The notes under the pieces were generated by a model, which ran no database searches, was not told the DNA's origin, and saw only the letters and a list, made by a program, of their open reading frames with translations. Positions 39,732 through 50,394 of a stretch of 64,000 nucleotides of DNA are shown in pieces. The stretch's first letter is position 1; every line of letters begins with the position of its first letter. The stretch spans positions 18,550,528 to 18,614,527 of the forward strand of contig OZ020253.1 in assembly GCA_963971285.1 (NCBI GenBank), read 5' to 3'. Source of the DNA: Astropecten irregularis (taxonomy: Eukaryota > Echinodermata > Asteroidea > Paxillosida > Astropectinidae). A program made the translations under genes and the position numbers.

Positions 39732-40493
39732 TTAGATGTTGAAATTGGTGCAGAAGTTGTCTTGCATCAAATCCTCCTCGTTAGCCTCACTGCGGGTGAT
39801 GTTGACTAACTGGCAGATCTTCACTCCTCGGCTGCCTTGCTGTTTCAGATTGAAGGAGAGGCATCCGGGCTCATCCTGACACGCCGACCCACAGGCGATA
39901 ACACCCTTGGTGGTAGGGAACTCCTTGATGAGGTAACCGGTCAGACAAGGGGACGTCAGGCGGCCATCAGCTCCGATCTCCAGGCAGAACATCAATGGGG
40001 CAGGCCCGGTGGCGTGATCATCAGCCGTAGAATCATCGTCGGGTATGGTTGTGATTTCACAAATTACCTCAGCATATGTAGCAGGGCAGTAACGGGCCTC
40101 CCATGACACCGTTTCACGCCTCATAGTAGCACAGCGGTTGGAGGTCAGTGTTTGGTCTGCCAGAACTGGCCAGCCAGAGTACGCACACGGAGTACCGTCA
40201 GCATGCACCCATTGGCCTGCATCGAACCGACAGTCAATCCACAAGCTGCCATGAGATGTAACTTCCTTGAACATCTGCCAAAGGAAATCATGCTCACTTT
40301 GGGAGTTTGGAACAGCCAAGCTGCCTCCAATGGTAGAACAGGTCGATGCGGCGGCGTCCCAAGTCATCCAAGCACCCAAGAAACAGTAACTCGCCCCGCC
40401 ATAGTCCCTCAACACACCGGGACAGGTCGAGACAGCTACATCCATTCTAAGACCCATCAGAACCACGATCAAATAATCCACCAATGAATTCAT
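39732..40493 (-). CDS. Secreted CTLD-PAN lectin, copy 3
   Basis: Encodes 253 residues from the ATG at 40493, starting MNSLVDYLIVVLMGLRMD, a signal peptide. A longer upstream reading begins at TTG and is not a normal start. The CTLD (about residues 30-155) has CPGVLRDYGGASYCFL, a WDAAASTC helix, LWIDC, WVHADGTPC and the ending SWEARYCPATYAEVICEI. Two extra Cys (in LWIDC and DGTPC) could form an added disulfide. No EPN/QPD motif is visible. Over its last CTLD segment it is identical to copy 1, while the first segment is closer to copy 2, giving a mosaic pattern. The PAN/apple-like tail is nearly the same as in all copies. Its flank is duplicated around copy 4. Confidence 0.88.
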   Translation of the reverse strand: MNSLVDYLIVVLMGLRMDVAVSTCPGVLRDYGGASYCFLGAWMTWDAAASTCSTIGGSLAVPNSQSEHDFLWQMFKEVTSHGSLWIDCRFDAGQWVHADGTPCAYSGWPVLADQTLTSNRCATMRRETVSWEARYCPATYAEVICEITTIPDDDSTADDHATGPAPLMFCLEIGADGRLTSPCLTGYLIKEFPTTKGVIACGSACQDEPGCLSFNLKQQGSRGVKICQLVNITRSEANEEDLMQDNFCTNFNI

Positions 40494-41839
40494 TATTGCC
40501 GAGCTTCTACCAAAAATACTTTGATCAATGACACTTCTTTCTAGCAGATCAGAAATCTGACTGATGAATTTGATCAATTTGATTTGTGCCAAACTGATTG
40601 TAAGAGTCTTTTCAGAATTCCAGCATCCGTTTCGTACGTTGGTCAGATGATGAGCAACGTTCGTCTGTAATTTAAGGAGACAACTGTAGGCCTACTACTT
40701 ACTACACACATATAATGCACCACAGTGGATCGATAAAAACGCCACGTACTCGCGCTTAAATCTTTTTAATTCGACCTCGCATGTCTTATTTTTTTGCGCA
40801 GTGCTTAGTGGCCCATCACTTCATATAGCACAGGTCATTCTATAAGAGCAAAGAGCATTATTATTAAACATCGACCGTTACAATTGGATGTTTAGAGCAA
40901 GGCCACGACATAGACAAATTTAACGGGCTTTTACAATACCAATATTATGCAAATCAGGCTTGCCCTTCCCAAGCTAATTTGCATAATAATTCTTTCAATC
41001 CGGTCAATCTTTTCCAACCCATTTTGCTTATAATTTAGGCCATGAATACAGTTAATTACAAAAATCAATACAGCATGGTGATTGGGCAAGAAATGATGAC
41101 GCAACTCCTTAACCGTTCGCATGCATAATACCTTCAGAAAGGCATGGCAACTGCTCATCCCAGTAATTGGCTGGTATTCATTGCCTTATATTACAGGATA
41201 TACGTGTATAGGCTCTGCATCAGACTGCATTGTCCGTGATTTTACATATCAATTATATTCTCCAGCTCCCATTTAGCAATATATCAAAGGGCACACTTAA
41301 TATAAGGGAAAGTATAGCGATTTATAATCATCATTATTCTGTGTATACGTTTAGGTGGTTGCCATTTACATGTCGCACATCTTATAAGTTCCACAATTGG
41401 CCCAGTTTTTCGAATCTCCAAATTTAATACGCGATGATGTGCTCACAAAGTACCCCCTCTCAATTCCGCAAATATATTCTAGAACAATTGAAATTTGATA
41501 TTAAATAATTGCATAACGCACCCTTACATAATAATGGATATATTATCTAATTTACGCGACACAAAAAGTCAACAATTTCACTAAAAGAACCGGTAGCTCT
41601 GAGGCCAAACTGAGTCCGTTTATAATGTTTAAACGTTGAGTTTTCACATCGATTAAGATAGATTTGAATTTTTCCCATGTAGTCTTCGCTCGTGTCTTTG
41701 GGGTTAAAAATTCAATAACTGTCAGATTTGACAATAAAAAAAAATAAAAGGAGAAAAAGCCCCCTCACCTTGGAAAACAAATCGAAATAACTTATATCAA
41801 TATTTCCGTACAGTGATATTTAGCTAAAAATATTTCATA

Positions 41840-42060
41840 ATGACGTCACGTCTGGTAAAGTCTTAGCTGATTGGTCAGGATGATAATGACGCTGCAGCAA
41901 TTCCGAGCGAGTACGCGTTGTCCGTGACGCGTTGTGCGCGCGCACCAGCAACGGTACGACCGGCGTCCAATCAAAACTGGCGCGTCTGAGAGTCGCTCCT
42001 TTTCAGACATGAAACTTGTTGTGAATCTCATTCAAATCTCGCTTTCAATTTGGCTTGGCG
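41840..42060. promoter_or_regulatory. CpG-rich block with CRE-like and CCAAT motifs
   Basis: Contains TGACGTCACG, TGATTGGTCAG (reverse CCAAT), CCAATCAAAACTGG and many CpGs (CGTTGTCCGTGACGCGTTGT) in otherwise AT-rich DNA. It is repeated at 46470-46690 with few changes. Its distance from the lectin starts (about 1.4 kb upstream of copy 3) would suit a regulatory element. Function is inferred only from motif content and conservation. Confidence 0.35.
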
Positions 42061-42542
42061 CGTGGCTGAAACGCCTGTCTGAATAAGGGGGTAGGAGACT
42101 CTTGAACCCTTTTGATAATCTTAGCTGAAAATATTCATCAATGATATACTGCAGTTAATTCACCGTGCATGCACAATATTTCAGACATGCTGGTTCTGTC
42201 CCCGTATATTGACGTACATATTGCGTGAGTTCTTGATATCAGAACGCCTCTCTTTTATATTACATGCATAGGCCTATTCAATGACGTACAATCTTTCAAA
42301 ATCCGTTCACTCGAGACAAATCTTTCAGTCAATTCGTCCTCGAAAAGGCAATAGACTTTTAAATGTTTCCAAAACGTTGGTGAGAAATATGCATATTTTG
42401 CTCGTTTTGTTGTTCATGTTGTTTTCCTTTTGATTAATTAAGACGCTTTTCTTGTTTTGCGTAAGCTACGACTTCTGCATAAAGAAAATTAATGTTTGTG
42501 TCGTGTTTGGAATGCACTTAAGGGCCATTGTGCAAGGGATGT

Positions 42543-42908
42543 TTAATGGTAGTATCATACTTTGATAGGAAACCAAAACAGAAATCTTCACAGATTTACC
42601 TTAACTTTCAGGGTATAAAGATGATGCTGATAGAAACATACCGTTAGAAATTTCTGCCTGAAATCCAGTATTTATCAAAACATTTTGTAAAAGCAAGGAC
42701 CGGAAATATTTTTATCTTTAAAAGATTTAAAAAAAAAAACGTGACAAGATTAAAGAAATTCCGTGGGCTTTTTCATAGTTTTCTCAAAACGTCGGCACTG
42801 TATGGGATTGAAATTTTCACAGATGACTGTTACTGTATCTTCCTTGATATTTTTGTCCATGAATCTGCATTTCTTTGACAGAAACCAAAGTATGATATTA
42901 CCTTTAAG
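42543..42908 (-). repeat. MITE-1 copy, full length
   Basis: Flanked by TTTAA. It starts TGGTAGTATCATACTTTGAT and ends CAAAGTATGATATTACCTTT. Its sister copy in the duplicated spacer is at 47178, so insertion preceded the duplication. Confidence 0.8.
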
Positions 42909-44412
42909 GCCGCGCATGTAGTTATAGACACACGGCCTTTAATCACTAATTACATTTGCGACATCAGGAACAATTTGGATTTGATGATGAAAATAATGAT
43001 GATTGGTCAAATATGATTATAGGCATTTCTTTGTTTACCAACCTGCTGTGAAGCATGACCAGTAAATTTTTGATGATAAATAAAAATGACAAGGTAAATT
43101 TCTGTTTCCATTCGTTTGGATATTAACCTTATAGGTAGTTTTGTTTGTAATTGTGGGACATTGTGTGTAATTGCAGGGAAATATTAATTTGCACGGTAGG
43201 AATTTGCTTGTATTAATTTAGGTCTTAATGACTTCGCAACGGCGCGTTTCTAGGGTGAGAGGCCAGTTTTTCCCTGCCTCCCGCACGTTCGTTCTGCGTC
43301 GCACCTGCTAATTGTGCTCGCCTAAAATTGCACTTGCGTCGAATTCTTATTTGAAATGAAATACGTATTTTCAACATCCATTTTGTTTAACCATGACTGA
43401 CAATGATGACACTAGATGGTGTCAAACACACGGTCCCACCCAACCACTCCGCAAAAAGGTAGTATGAAATAAATGAATAATATTCTTAGAATCAAATAAA
43501 TTCAGAAAATGTTGAGGGTCTTAAATTAAAAACAACAGATTAAATACAAGAATCGAAAACAACGGTTTAAAGATACCATTATTTCTTGGTGATGCATCTG
43601 AAAATAAAATGAATTTAGTGTCATCTATAAGCCTATCTATTAGGGGGCGCTATTAAAATTACAACCACAGTGCATTATCCGCTAACTGAGCTTGAATGGC
43701 TGATGAAAGTACCGTGCGCGTTTCCCACTGTTTTCTCAAAAGGTGGGCACCGTATAGGACTACGAATTTCACAGGTGACTGTTACTGTATATTTGTTAAT
43801 ATTTTTGCCAATGAATCTGCACGTCTATGACTAAAAACAAAGTATGGAGCAGGATAAAATTTAAAAAATGCATCAAATGTTGCCGTTTTAAGCTTAATTG
43901 AATAAAAATACTAGAAATGAAAATAATTTCCATGCAGCATTCTTAAAGAGGCAGTAGTGTTAATTCGACGTTTCGGTTAGCATGCTGTGATCGTCTTCTG
44001 CATAATGCCACGCCCTCACCTCACGGCGGAGTTGATGTCTGAGCTGCTCATTGAATGCGTGTCTTTATACCAATTCAAAATCTATGATCCTAATTTCAGA
44101 GCGATTTACCACAGGACAATCTAAGAAACTAATGCATGATAACTTTAAGTAAATTTCAAATTCTGAATTCAAAAGAACGTAGTACATACCCAGTACCTAG
44201 ACTCTTTCCAAACAGGTTGCATGAGTCTGTTAGCTCTTTGAGGTTTAATGAAGGTCTCGAGAGCTTCCTTCGTGGACCAAAGATAAATATGTCTTGATTC
44301 ACAGTATCTTGTATTATTGTTATCGACCCAAGTTATTTCACCAAGTTTTAGTCTCCCGGAAATCGAGTTTTGTTGAGTTTCTGTATTTTGCTGTGTAGAT
44401 GTCACTGTGAAG

Positions 44413-45174
44413 TTAGATGTTGAAATTGGTGCAGAAGTTTTCTTGCATCAAATCCTCCTCGTTAGCCTCACTGCGAGTGATGTTGACCAACTGGCAGATC
44501 TTCACTCCTCGGCTGCCTTTCTGTTTCAGATTGAAGGAGAGGCATCCGGGCTCATCCTGACACGCCGACCAACAGGCGATGACACCCTTGGTGGTAGGAA
44601 ACTCCTTGATGAGGTGACCGGTCAGGCAAGGGGAAGTCAGGCGGCCATCAGCTCCGATCTCCAGGCAGAACATCAACGGGACTGGCACGGCGTGGTCATC
44701 AGCCGTAGAATCATCGCCGGGTATGGTTGTGATTTCACAAATTACCTCCTTAAAGCTTGTGCAGGAAGCAGGATCCCATATGTTGTTTTCGTAACGCACC
44801 ATAGCTCCACAGTGGCTGGCGGTTTGGCTTTGGTCAGTGAGAACTGGCCAGCCAGAATACGCACACGGAGTACCGTCAGCATGCACCCATTCTCTTACAG
44901 CTGCATCGAAACGACAGTCAATCCACAAGCTGTCATAAGATGTGACTTCCTTGAACATCTGCCAAAGGAACTCTTGCTCACTTTGAGAGTTCGGAACAGC
45001 CAAGCTGCCTCCATGGTAAGAACAGGCCGATGCGGCGTCGTACCAAGTCATCCTAACACCCAAGAAACAGTAACTCGCCCCGCCATAGTCCCTCAACACA
45101 CCGGGACAGGTCGAGACAACTACATCAATTCTACACATCAGAACCACGATCAAATAATCCACCAATGAATTCAT
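44413..45174 (-). CDS. Secreted CTLD-PAN lectin, copy 4
   Basis: Encodes 253 residues from the ATG at 45174, again with an MNSLVDYLIVVLM signal peptide but a changed end (CRIDVVVSTCPG). The CTLD has GGASYCFLGVRMTWYDAASA, LWIDCRFDAAVREWVHADG with a two-residue insertion, and a distinct final segment (NNIWDPASCTSFKEVICEI). The PAN tail has three private changes: CWSAC, KQKGSRG and DLMQENF. No EPN/QPD motif is present. It is thus the most altered of copies 1-4 in the CTLD while the tail and 3' flank remain close. The intact frame argues for a working gene. Confidence 0.88.
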   Translation of the reverse strand: MNSLVDYLIVVLMCRIDVVVSTCPGVLRDYGGASYCFLGVRMTWYDAASACSYHGGSLAVPNSQSEQEFLWQMFKEVTSYDSLWIDCRFDAAVREWVHADGTPCAYSGWPVLTDQSQTASHCGAMVRYENNIWDPASCTSFKEVICEITTIPGDDSTADDHAVPVPLMFCLEIGADGRLTSPCLTGHLIKEFPTTKGVIACWSACQDEPGCLSFNLKQKGSRGVKICQLVNITRSEANEEDLMQENFCTNFNI

Positions 45175-48100
45175 TATTGCCGAGCTTCTACCAAAAACAC
45201 TTTGATCAATGACACTTCTTTCTAGCAGATCAGAAATCTGACTGGTGAATTTGATCAATTCGATTTGTGCCAAACCGATTGCAGGACACTTCCTTTAATA
45301 GCTGATACAAAATCTCACGGCTGACTTTAATCACTTTGATTTGTGCCAAACTGATTGTAAGAGTCTTTTCAAAATTCTAGCGTCGTTGGTCAGATGATGA
45401 GCAACGTTCGTCTGTAATTTGATGCATCAACAGCCTACTACCTATACCAAACGCATATATGCAACATAGTGGTTGATAAAAACGCCACGTACTCGCAGTC
45501 ATTTGTAAGAGCATATAGTTATTATTAAACATCGACCGTTACATAAGCGCAAGGGCACGACATAGAAAAATTAAACGGGCTTTTACAATACCAATATTAT
45601 GCAAATTAGGCTTGCCATTCCCAAGCTAATTTGCATAAAAATATTATATCACTTCGATCAATCTTTTCCGACCCATTTTGCTCATTATTAAGGCCATGAA
45701 TACAGTTAATTACAAAAATCAATACAGCATGGTGATTGGGCAAGAAATGATGACGCAACTCCTTAACCGTTGGCATGCACTATACCTTCAGAAAGGCATG
45801 GCAACTGCTCATCCAATTGGCTGTTATACACTGCCTTATATTATAGGATTTACGTGTATAGGCTCTGCATCAGACTGCATTGTCCGTGATTTTACATATC
45901 AATTATATTCTCCAGCGCCCATTTAGCAAAATATCAAAGGGCACACTTAATATGAGGGAAAGTATAGCGATTCTAATCATCTGTGTACGTTTAGGCGGTT
46001 GCCATTTACATGTCGCACATCTTATAAGTTCCATAACTGGCCCAGTTTTTCGAATCTCCAAATGTAATACGCGATGATATACTCACAAAGTACCCCCTCT
46101 CAATTCCGCAAATATAATCTCAAACAATTGAAATTTGATATTAAATAATTGCATAAGCACCCTTACATAATAACGGATATAATTATCTAATTAACGTGAC
46201 ACAAAAAGTCAACAATTTAATTTTAAAAAACCGCTAGCTCTGAGGCCAAACTGAGTCCGCTTATTATGTTTAAAAGTTGAGTTTTAATATCGATTAAGAT
46301 AGATTTGAATTTTCCCATGTAGTTTTCACTCGTGTCTAAACATTCTATAACTCTCAGATTTGACAATAAAATAAAATAAAAGGAGAAAAAGCCCCCTCGC
46401 CCAGGAAAACAAATCGAAATAACTTATATCAATATTTCCGTACAGTGGTATTTAGCGTAAAAATATTTCATAATGACGTCACGTCTGGTAAAGTCTTAGC
46501 TGATTGGTCAGGATGATAATGACGATGCAGCAATTCCGAGCGAGTGCGCGTTGTCCGTGACGCGTTGTGCGCACAAGCAACGGTACGACCGGCGTCCAAT
46601 CAAAACTGGCGCGTCTGAGAGTCGCTCCTTTTCAGACATGAAACTTGTCGTGAATCTCATTCAAATGTCGCTTTCAATTTGGCTTGGCACGTGGCTGAAA
46701 CGCCTGTCTGAATAAAGGGGTAAGAAACTCTTGAACCCTTTTGATAATCTTAGCTGAAAATATTCATCAATGATATACTGCAGTTAATTCACCGTGCATG
46801 CACAATATTTCAGACATGCTGGTTCTGTCCTCTTATATTAACGTGCTTATTGTGTGAGTTCTTGATATTAGAACGCCTCTCTTTTATATTACATGCATAT
46901 TCAATGACGTACAATCTTTCAACATTCGTTCACTCGAGAAAAATCTTGTATTTTTCAGTCAATTCGTCTTCCAAAAGGCAATAGCCATGTAAATATTTCT
47001 AAAAAGTTGGTATAATACGCATACACATGTATTTTGCTCGTGTTGTTGTTCATGTTGTCTCCCTTCTGGTTTATTAAGACGTTTTTCTTGTTTTTCGTAA
47101 GCTACGACTTCTGCATAAAGAAAATTAATGTTTGTGTCGTATTTGGAATGCACTTTAGGGCTCTAGTGCAAAGGATGTGTAAAGTTGGTATCTTACTTTG
47201 ATAGGAAACCAAAACAGAAATCTTCACAGATTTACATATAACTTAGAGGTTATAATGAATGATGATGCTGATAAAAACATACCGTTAGAATTTTCTGCCT
47301 GAAATCCAGTATTTATCAAAACATTTTGTAAAAGCAAGGACCGGAAATATTTTGATCTTTAAAAGAAAAAAAAAACTGATGGGAAGAAATTCCGTGGACA
47401 TTTCATTGTTTTCTCAAAACGTCGGCATATGGGACTGAAATTTTCACAGATGACTGTTACTTTCTCTTCCTTGATATTTTTGCACATGAATCTGCATTTC
47501 TTTGACAGAAACCAGTGTATGATATTACCTTTAAGACCGTGCATGTAGTTATAGACACACGGCCTTAAATCACTAATTAGATTTGCGACATCAGGAACAA
47601 TTTGGATTTGATGATGAAAATAATGATGATTGGTCAATTAATAATTATAGGCATTTCTTTGTTTACCAACCTGCTCTGAAGCATAACCATAAATTCAGTT
47701 TTGATGAGAAATAAAAATGACAAGGTCAAATTCTGTTTTCATTCGTTTGGATAACCTTAGGTAGTTTTGTTTGCAATGGCGGGACATTGTGTGTAATTAC
47801 AGGGAAATATTTATTTGTACGGTATAGGAATTCTTGTATTATTTTAGATCTTAATGACTTCGCAACGGCGCGTTTCTAGGGTGAGAGGCCAGTTTTTCCC
47901 TACCTCCCGCACGTTCGTTCTGCATCGCACCTGCTAATTGTGCACCGCCTAAAATTGCACTTGCGTCGAATTCTTATTTGAAATAAAATACGTGTTTTCA
48001 ACATCCATTTGGTTTAACCATGACTGACAATGATGACACTAGATGGTGTCCAACACACGGTCCCACCCACCCACCCCGCAAAAAGGTAGTTTGAAATAAA

Positions 48101-49331
48101 TGAATATTATTCTTAGAATCAAATAAATTCAGAAAATGTTGGTGGTTTAAAATTAAAAACAACAGATTAAATACAAGAATCGCAAAAAAAAAACGGTTTA
48201 AAGATACCATTATTCTTTGGTGATGCATCTGAAAATAAAATGAATTTAGTTTCATCTAAAAACATACTTATTTAGTCTGAGTATCACCCGTTCTACTCTG
48301 TGCCACGCTCGCTGTATGAGGAATGCGTTTATCACATACAATATATTTATATGAGGCTTTTAGGTGAAACTAAATTCATTTTCCAGATGCATGAAATGGT
48401 TTTGCATGATCATTATACTGGTATTGTTTTGTAATAGATAATTATTATTTATAAAAAAAAAACTGTAGCAGTATAATATTTATGAAACCATTTCATCAAA
48501 AAATGTTCCCTTTGTTTGGAATTAAGTATACAATTAAAAAAAAATTCCCTGTGAACGAGGGGACGTCAGTATACAAAAACACAACCACAGTGCATTATCC
48601 GCTAACTAAGCTTGAATGGATGATGAAAATACCGTGTGCGTTTCACTGCTTTCAAAAAAGATGGGCACCGCATTGGACTGAGAATTTCACAGATGACTGT
48701 TACTGTATCTGTCTTGATACTTTTGCCCATGAATCTGCATTTCTCCGACAAAAACCAAACTATGAAGCAGGACAGAATTAAATAAATGCATAAAATGTTG
48801 CCGTTTTAAGCTTAAAGAATAAATATACTATAAATGCAAATAATTTCCATGCAGCATTCTTAAAGAGCCAGAAGTGTTAATTCAACGTTTCGGTTAGCAT
48901 GCTGTGATCGTCTTGTGCATAACGTCACGTCCTCACGGCGGAGTTGATGTCTGAGCTGCTCAATGAATGCGTGTTTTTATACCAATTCAAAATCTATGAT
49001 CCTAATTTCAGAGCGATTTACCACAGCACAATCCAACAAACTAATGCATGATAACTTTAAGTAAATTTCAAAATCTGAATTCAAAAGAACGTATAAAAAA
49101 AAATTATACATACCCACTACCCAGACTCTTTCCAAACAGGTTGCATGACACTGTCAGCTTTATGAGGTTTAATGTAGGTCTGGAGAGCTTCCTTCGTGAA
49201 CCAAAGATAAATATGTCTTGATTCACAGTATCTTGTATTATTGTTATCGACCCAAGTTATTTCGCCAAGTAGTCTCCCGGCAATCGACTTGTTGAGTTTC
49301 TGTATTTTGCTGTGAAGATATCACTGTGAAG
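45175..49331. repeat. Duplicated spacer, right copy (with 40494-44412)
   Basis: Collinear with the left copy. Differences include a local duplication of GATTTGTGCCAAAC near 45257-45350, small deletions at 46550 and 46330, and an added segment near 48270-48560 bounded by repeats of the ACTAAATTCATTTTC type. No exon is supported. Confidence 0.85.
47178..47536 (-). repeat. MITE-1 copy, sister of 42543
   Basis: Begins GTTGGTATCTTACTTTGATA, with the terminus decayed, and ends GTATGATATTACCTTTAAG. It shares private changes with the copy at 42543, such as ATCCAGTATTTATCAAAACA. Confidence 0.75.
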
Positions 49332-50081
49332 TTAGATGTTGAAATTGGTGCAGAAGTTGTCTTGCATCAAATCCTCCTCGTTAGCCTCACTGCGGGTGAT
49401 GTTGACCAACTGGCAGATCTTCACTCCTCGCCTGCCTTGCTGTTTCAGATTGAAGGAGAGGCATCCGGGCTCATCCTGACAGGCTGACCCACAGGCGATG
49501 ACACCCTTGGTGGTAGGGAACTCCTTGATGAGGTGACCGGTCAGGCAAGGGGACGTCAGGCGGCCATCAGCTCCGATCTCCAGGCAGAACATCAGCGGGG
49601 CAGGAACGGCGTGGTCATCAACCGTAGATTTATCGCCGGACATTCTGATTTCGCAAATAACTGCGTTATCGTTATCACAATATCGATCATCCCAGTTGGC
49701 GGCATCATAACGCATTATCACACCACACACGAATGTTGCAGTTTGGTTAAGAGCTGGCCAACCAGGGTACTCACATGGTGTTTCATCAGCATGTACCCAT
49801 TCACCTGCTTCGAGTCGACAGTCAATCCACAAGCTGTCATGATTTGAATTGCTTCCAAACATTTGCCAAAGAAATGCCTGCTCCTCTACGGAGTTCGGAA
49901 CAGCCAAGGCACCTTCAAACTCAGAACAGGCCGATGCCGCACCGCTCCAGCGCACCTTCTCCTTCAAGAAGCAATACTCCGACTCCCCATATCTCCTTCT
50001 GTCTATGCATTGCCTTTCGCCCCTGGCCATTCCCAAAGCGATGGTGAGTAAGACAGTCAGATATTTTCCCAATGTATCCAT
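49332..50081 (-). CDS. Secreted CTLD-PAN lectin, copy 5, divergent CTLD
   Basis: Encodes 249 residues from the ATG at 50081 (MDTLGKYLTVLLTIALGMAR), a strong signal peptide unlike the one in copies 1-4. Upstream in-frame codons to 50138 begin at TTG and are not taken as the start. The CTLD has ESEYCFLKEKVRWSGAASAC, SLWIDCRLEAGEWVHADETP and the end NWDDRYCDNDNAVICEI. It is clearly diverged from copies 1-4. The NWDD near the WND position is the closest of all copies to a calcium site, but EPN/QPD is absent. From the end of the CTLD onward (after VICEI) the PAN tail and 3' flank become almost identical to the other copies. It is the first gene of the array on this strand. Confidence 0.88.
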   Translation of the reverse strand: MDTLGKYLTVLLTIALGMARGERQCIDRRRYGESEYCFLKEKVRWSGAASACSEFEGALAVPNSVEEQAFLWQMFGSNSNHDSLWIDCRLEAGEWVHADETPCEYPGWPALNQTATFVCGVIMRYDAANWDDRYCDNDNAVICEIRMSGDKSTVDDHAVPAPLMFCLEIGADGRLTSPCLTGHLIKEFPTTKGVIACGSACQDEPGCLSFNLKQQGRRGVKICQLVNITRSEANEEDLMQDNFCTNFNI

Positions 50082-50394
50082 TCTTGCCAAGTTTCTACCA
50101 AAAGCGATTCGATAAAAAAGAAAGAACACTTCTCTCAAGTCGACAGTTCACTAAAACTGCAAAGAGATGACAACATGAGTTGATTTGTTCCCAAGTGATG
50201 AAGTCAATTCATGCAGACTATATGGTTTTGGTAGTCAAGCAATATTTACTATGTCCAAATTGACGGTGTATATTGGACACAGTCTATGGAGCAGGTGCAT
50301 CAAAGCTTGTGCAGGTGTGATATAAACATGCGCAACATGTCTTATGACCAAAAAAAATGAGTGTGGCTGAGAGCCAGGCACTCCTTCCGTGACG
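50082..50394 (-). other. 5' flank of lectin copy 5
   Basis: The immediate leader (TTTTGGTAGAAACTTGGCAAG) resembles that of the other copies, but identity is lost after about 60 bp. Nothing else is recognised. Confidence 0.4.

Larger units (their letters stand above)
40494..44412. repeat. Duplicated spacer, left copy (with 45175-49331)
   Basis: This 3.9-kb spacer matches the spacer between copies 4 and 5 almost along its whole length, with small insertions and deletions. Matches include TTAAACGGGCTTTTACAATA at 40920/45573, GCAACTGCTCATCC, the CpG-rich block at 41845-42060, and the 3' flank ahead of the next lectin gene. The unit is therefore lectin gene plus spacer, tandemly duplicated. It contains a MITE-1 copy and no supported exon. 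Confidence 0.85.

Noticed and set aside
44407..45168. 253-codon plus-strand frame opposite lectin copy 4
   Set aside because: It mirrors the lectin gene and the same shorter antisense frames recur opposite the other copies. It has no domain, and the minus-strand CTLD-PAN reading explains the sequence.
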